From: JBKHBQ01 sp046542305
GTDB lineage: Bacteria; Bacteroidota; Bacteroidia; Bacteroidales; 4484-276
Assembly (NCBI GenBank): GCA_046542305.1
Contig: JBKHBQ010000025.1
Span: 1-23,580, forward strand
Length of the DNA stretch: 23,580 bases
Direction: 5' to 3'
The position numbers were made by a program, and so were the translations under genes. Under the pieces are notes generated by a model. The model was not told the DNA's origin. It saw nothing but the letters and a program-made list of their open reading frames with translations, and searched no databases. Positions 22,764-23,580 of this stretch are shown here, one piece after another (positions within the stretch are counted from its first letter, which is position 1; every line of letters starts with the position of its first letter).

Positions 22764-23291
22764 TTAGTTGCCGTATTTTTCGAACAATTCCTCGATCACT
22801 TCATCGGTGAGCTCATGGCCGGGAAGGAACGGGAAGCCCTGCCAGCGCACAATGCCTTCAGGGTCGATGATCACCACATGCGGAATACCACTCACCTGGT
22901 AGATATTCTTCAGGCGTTTTTGGGTGTCGATGGCGCTGTAGTATTCCATTACAGGCTGTTTCATGGCTTGCACCCTTTGCTCCGATTCGTCCGAAAGACC
23001 GATCACCACCATTTTGTCCCTATACTTCTCGTGCCATTGATTGATTTTAGGAATGGCTTTTTTACAAGGCCCGCACCAGGTGGCCCAAAAATCGATCATC
23101 ACAAATTTTCCTTCCGTATCCGGCGCTTCAGTCAGCCATTTTTCCACCACCAGTTCGGGGGCTTTTTCATGATAAAACGACTTTCCGTAGAGTTGTTTGT
23201 TGGGCGTTACGTCCTGAGCCGCGAGATGGGTTTGAAATACAAAAAGGAAGGCTATTGCGCTGAAAATTTGAATCAGAAAAATCTTTTTCAT
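22764..23291 (-). CDS. TlpA/ResA-like thioredoxin, exported
   Basis: A 175-residue protein with an N-terminal signal peptide (MKKIFLIQIFSAIAFLFVF, cleavage near LAAQ). The thioredoxin domain has FWATWCGPCKK (active-site C73 and C76), the cis-proline segment VSGIPHVVIIDPEG and the final strand IVRWQGF. It should act in the periplasm as a disulfide reductant or oxidant, for example in cytochrome c maturation or oxidative-stress repair; the substrate is unknown. First gene of the operon with the ABC ATPase (16-bp gap) and permease. It is divergent from the SlyD-like gene and has its own good promoter. Confidence 0.93.
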   Translation of the reverse strand: MKKIFLIQIFSAIAFLFVFQTHLAAQDVTPNKQLYGKSFYHEKAPELVVEKWLTEAPDTEGKFVMIDFWATWCGPCKKAIPKINQWHEKYRDKMVVIGLSDESEQRVQAMKQPVMEYYSAIDTQKRLKNIYQVSGIPHVVIIDPEGIVRWQGFPFLPGHELTDEVIEELFEKYGN

Positions 23292-23317
23292 ATTGTTATA
23301 GTTTAGATTAGGAGCGG

Positions 23318-23348
23318 CAAATTTAGAAATTCAAGCCATAACTCCAAA
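23318..23348 (-). promoter_or_regulatory. Promoter of the TlpA-like/ABC operon
   Basis: On the minus strand TTTG (23348-23345), a 19-bp spacer and TAAATTTG (23325-23318) match the Bacteroidota promoter. The start codon lies 27 bp downstream. Confidence 0.68.
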
Positions 23349-23358
23349 TATTTTGTTC

Positions 23359-23366
23359 TACTTTCG
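23359..23366 (+). promoter_or_regulatory. Weak -7 box for the SlyD-like gene
   Basis: TACTTTCG differs at one base from TAnnTTTG and ends 20 bp before the ATG at 23387. It overlaps no other signal except the divergent TlpA promoter spacer. Confidence 0.25.
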
Positions 23367-23386
23367 CGCTTCCAAAGGTGTTAAAA

Positions 23387-23580
23387 ATGGTTGTAGAAAA
23401 AAATAAGGTTGTAACTTTTACATACGAACTTCTGCTTGACGATGAGAAAGGCGAACGCATTCAGCAGGTAAACAAGAGCCGGCCGCACAAAATAGTAGTG
23501 GGTCGTGGAAATATCCTGGAAGCCTTCGAAAATAAGCTGCTAGGCCTATCTGAGGGCGACAGCTTCGAATTGCTGATTAA
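23387..23580 (+). CDS. FKBP-type peptidyl-prolyl isomerase, SlyD-like (3' truncated)
   Basis: The window ends after 64 complete codons, so only the N-terminal part is present. It reads MVVEKNKVVTFTYELLLDDE, followed by NKSRPHKIVVGRGNILEAFEN and GLSEGDSFELLI. This matches the start of SlyD-type FKBP isomerases (chaperone and prolyl isomerase in the cytoplasm), with the strand/IxxGxxxLxxxFExxLxGLxxGD pattern. Whether the metal-binding histidine tail of SlyD is present cannot be seen. The ATG at 23387 is the only sensible start. Confidence 0.85.
   Translation, partial: MVVEKNKVVTFTYELLLDDEKGERIQQVNKSRPHKIVVGRGNILEAFENKLLGLSEGDSFELLI

Noticed and set aside
1..23580. Search for tRNA genes, CRISPR repeats and insertion-sequence ends.
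   Set aside because: No cloverleaf-like sequence, spaced direct repeats or transposase-like frame was seen by eye in the intergenic gaps; a formal scan could not be run.

Overview
The window looks like a chromosomal segment of a Bacteroidota bacterium, probably a Bacteroidales/Marinilabiliales-type organism. Reasons: several genes are preceded by a TAnnTTTG element, in four cases with a TTG 19-20 bp upstream (the Bacteroidota housekeeping promoter); Shine-Dalgarno sequences are absent or weak; and the gene families are typical of the phylum (a GH3/serine-hydrolase fusion, a BT_3928-like DoxX protein, DUF1599, folP next to the diadenylate cyclase gene, YqgF-deformylase-TPR lipoprotein). No rRNA, tRNA, CRISPR array or intact insertion sequence was seen. 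Both ends cut through genes.

Layout. 1-4.0 kb (+): the 3' part of an exported GH3 N-acetylhexosaminidase/beta-lactamase-fold fusion, an unrecognised five-helix membrane protein, and a rhomboid protease. 4.0-8.0 kb looks like an accessory block: a PD-(D/E)XK-type nuclease-like protein (+), a decayed RelE/ParE toxin remnant (-), an XRE-S24 (LexA-like) self-cleaving repressor (-) divergent from a DinB/Pol IV-like polymerase (+), and an FRG-domain protein (+), closed by a strong bidirectional terminator. 8.1-10.2 kb (-): a fused alpha-beta 2-oxoacid dehydrogenase E1. 10.35-12.9 kb (-): an apparent operon of a secreted coiled-coil protein, DUF1599 and a DoxX/thioredoxin-like membrane protein. 13.0-14.7 kb (+): folP and cdaA (c-di-AMP synthesis). 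14.7-16.3 kb (-): yqgF/ruvX, def and a TPR lipoprotein. 16.4-21.0 kb (+): dapD, a GT9 heptosyltransferase-like gene, a TsaC/Sua5 gene, an isoaspartyl dipeptidase gene and a sulfotransferase-like gene. 21.0-23.3 kb (-): an operon of a TlpA-like thioredoxin, an ABC ATPase and an ABC-2 permease, divergent from a truncated SlyD-like FKBP isomerase at the right edge.

How the genes relate. Most are housekeeping: cell-wall turnover and lysine/DAP synthesis, folate, c-di-AMP, N-formyl removal, tRNA t6A, and 2-oxoacid oxidation. The part most worth a second look is 4.0-8.0 kb. A repressor with every residue needed for RecA-stimulated autocleavage faces a translesion polymerase across a spacer holding two inverted repeats, and it is flanked by a nuclease-like protein, a dead toxin gene and an FRG protein. 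This suggests a damage-responsive or defence-associated island, but that reading is inference from gene order and motifs. I found no clearly new multi-gene system.
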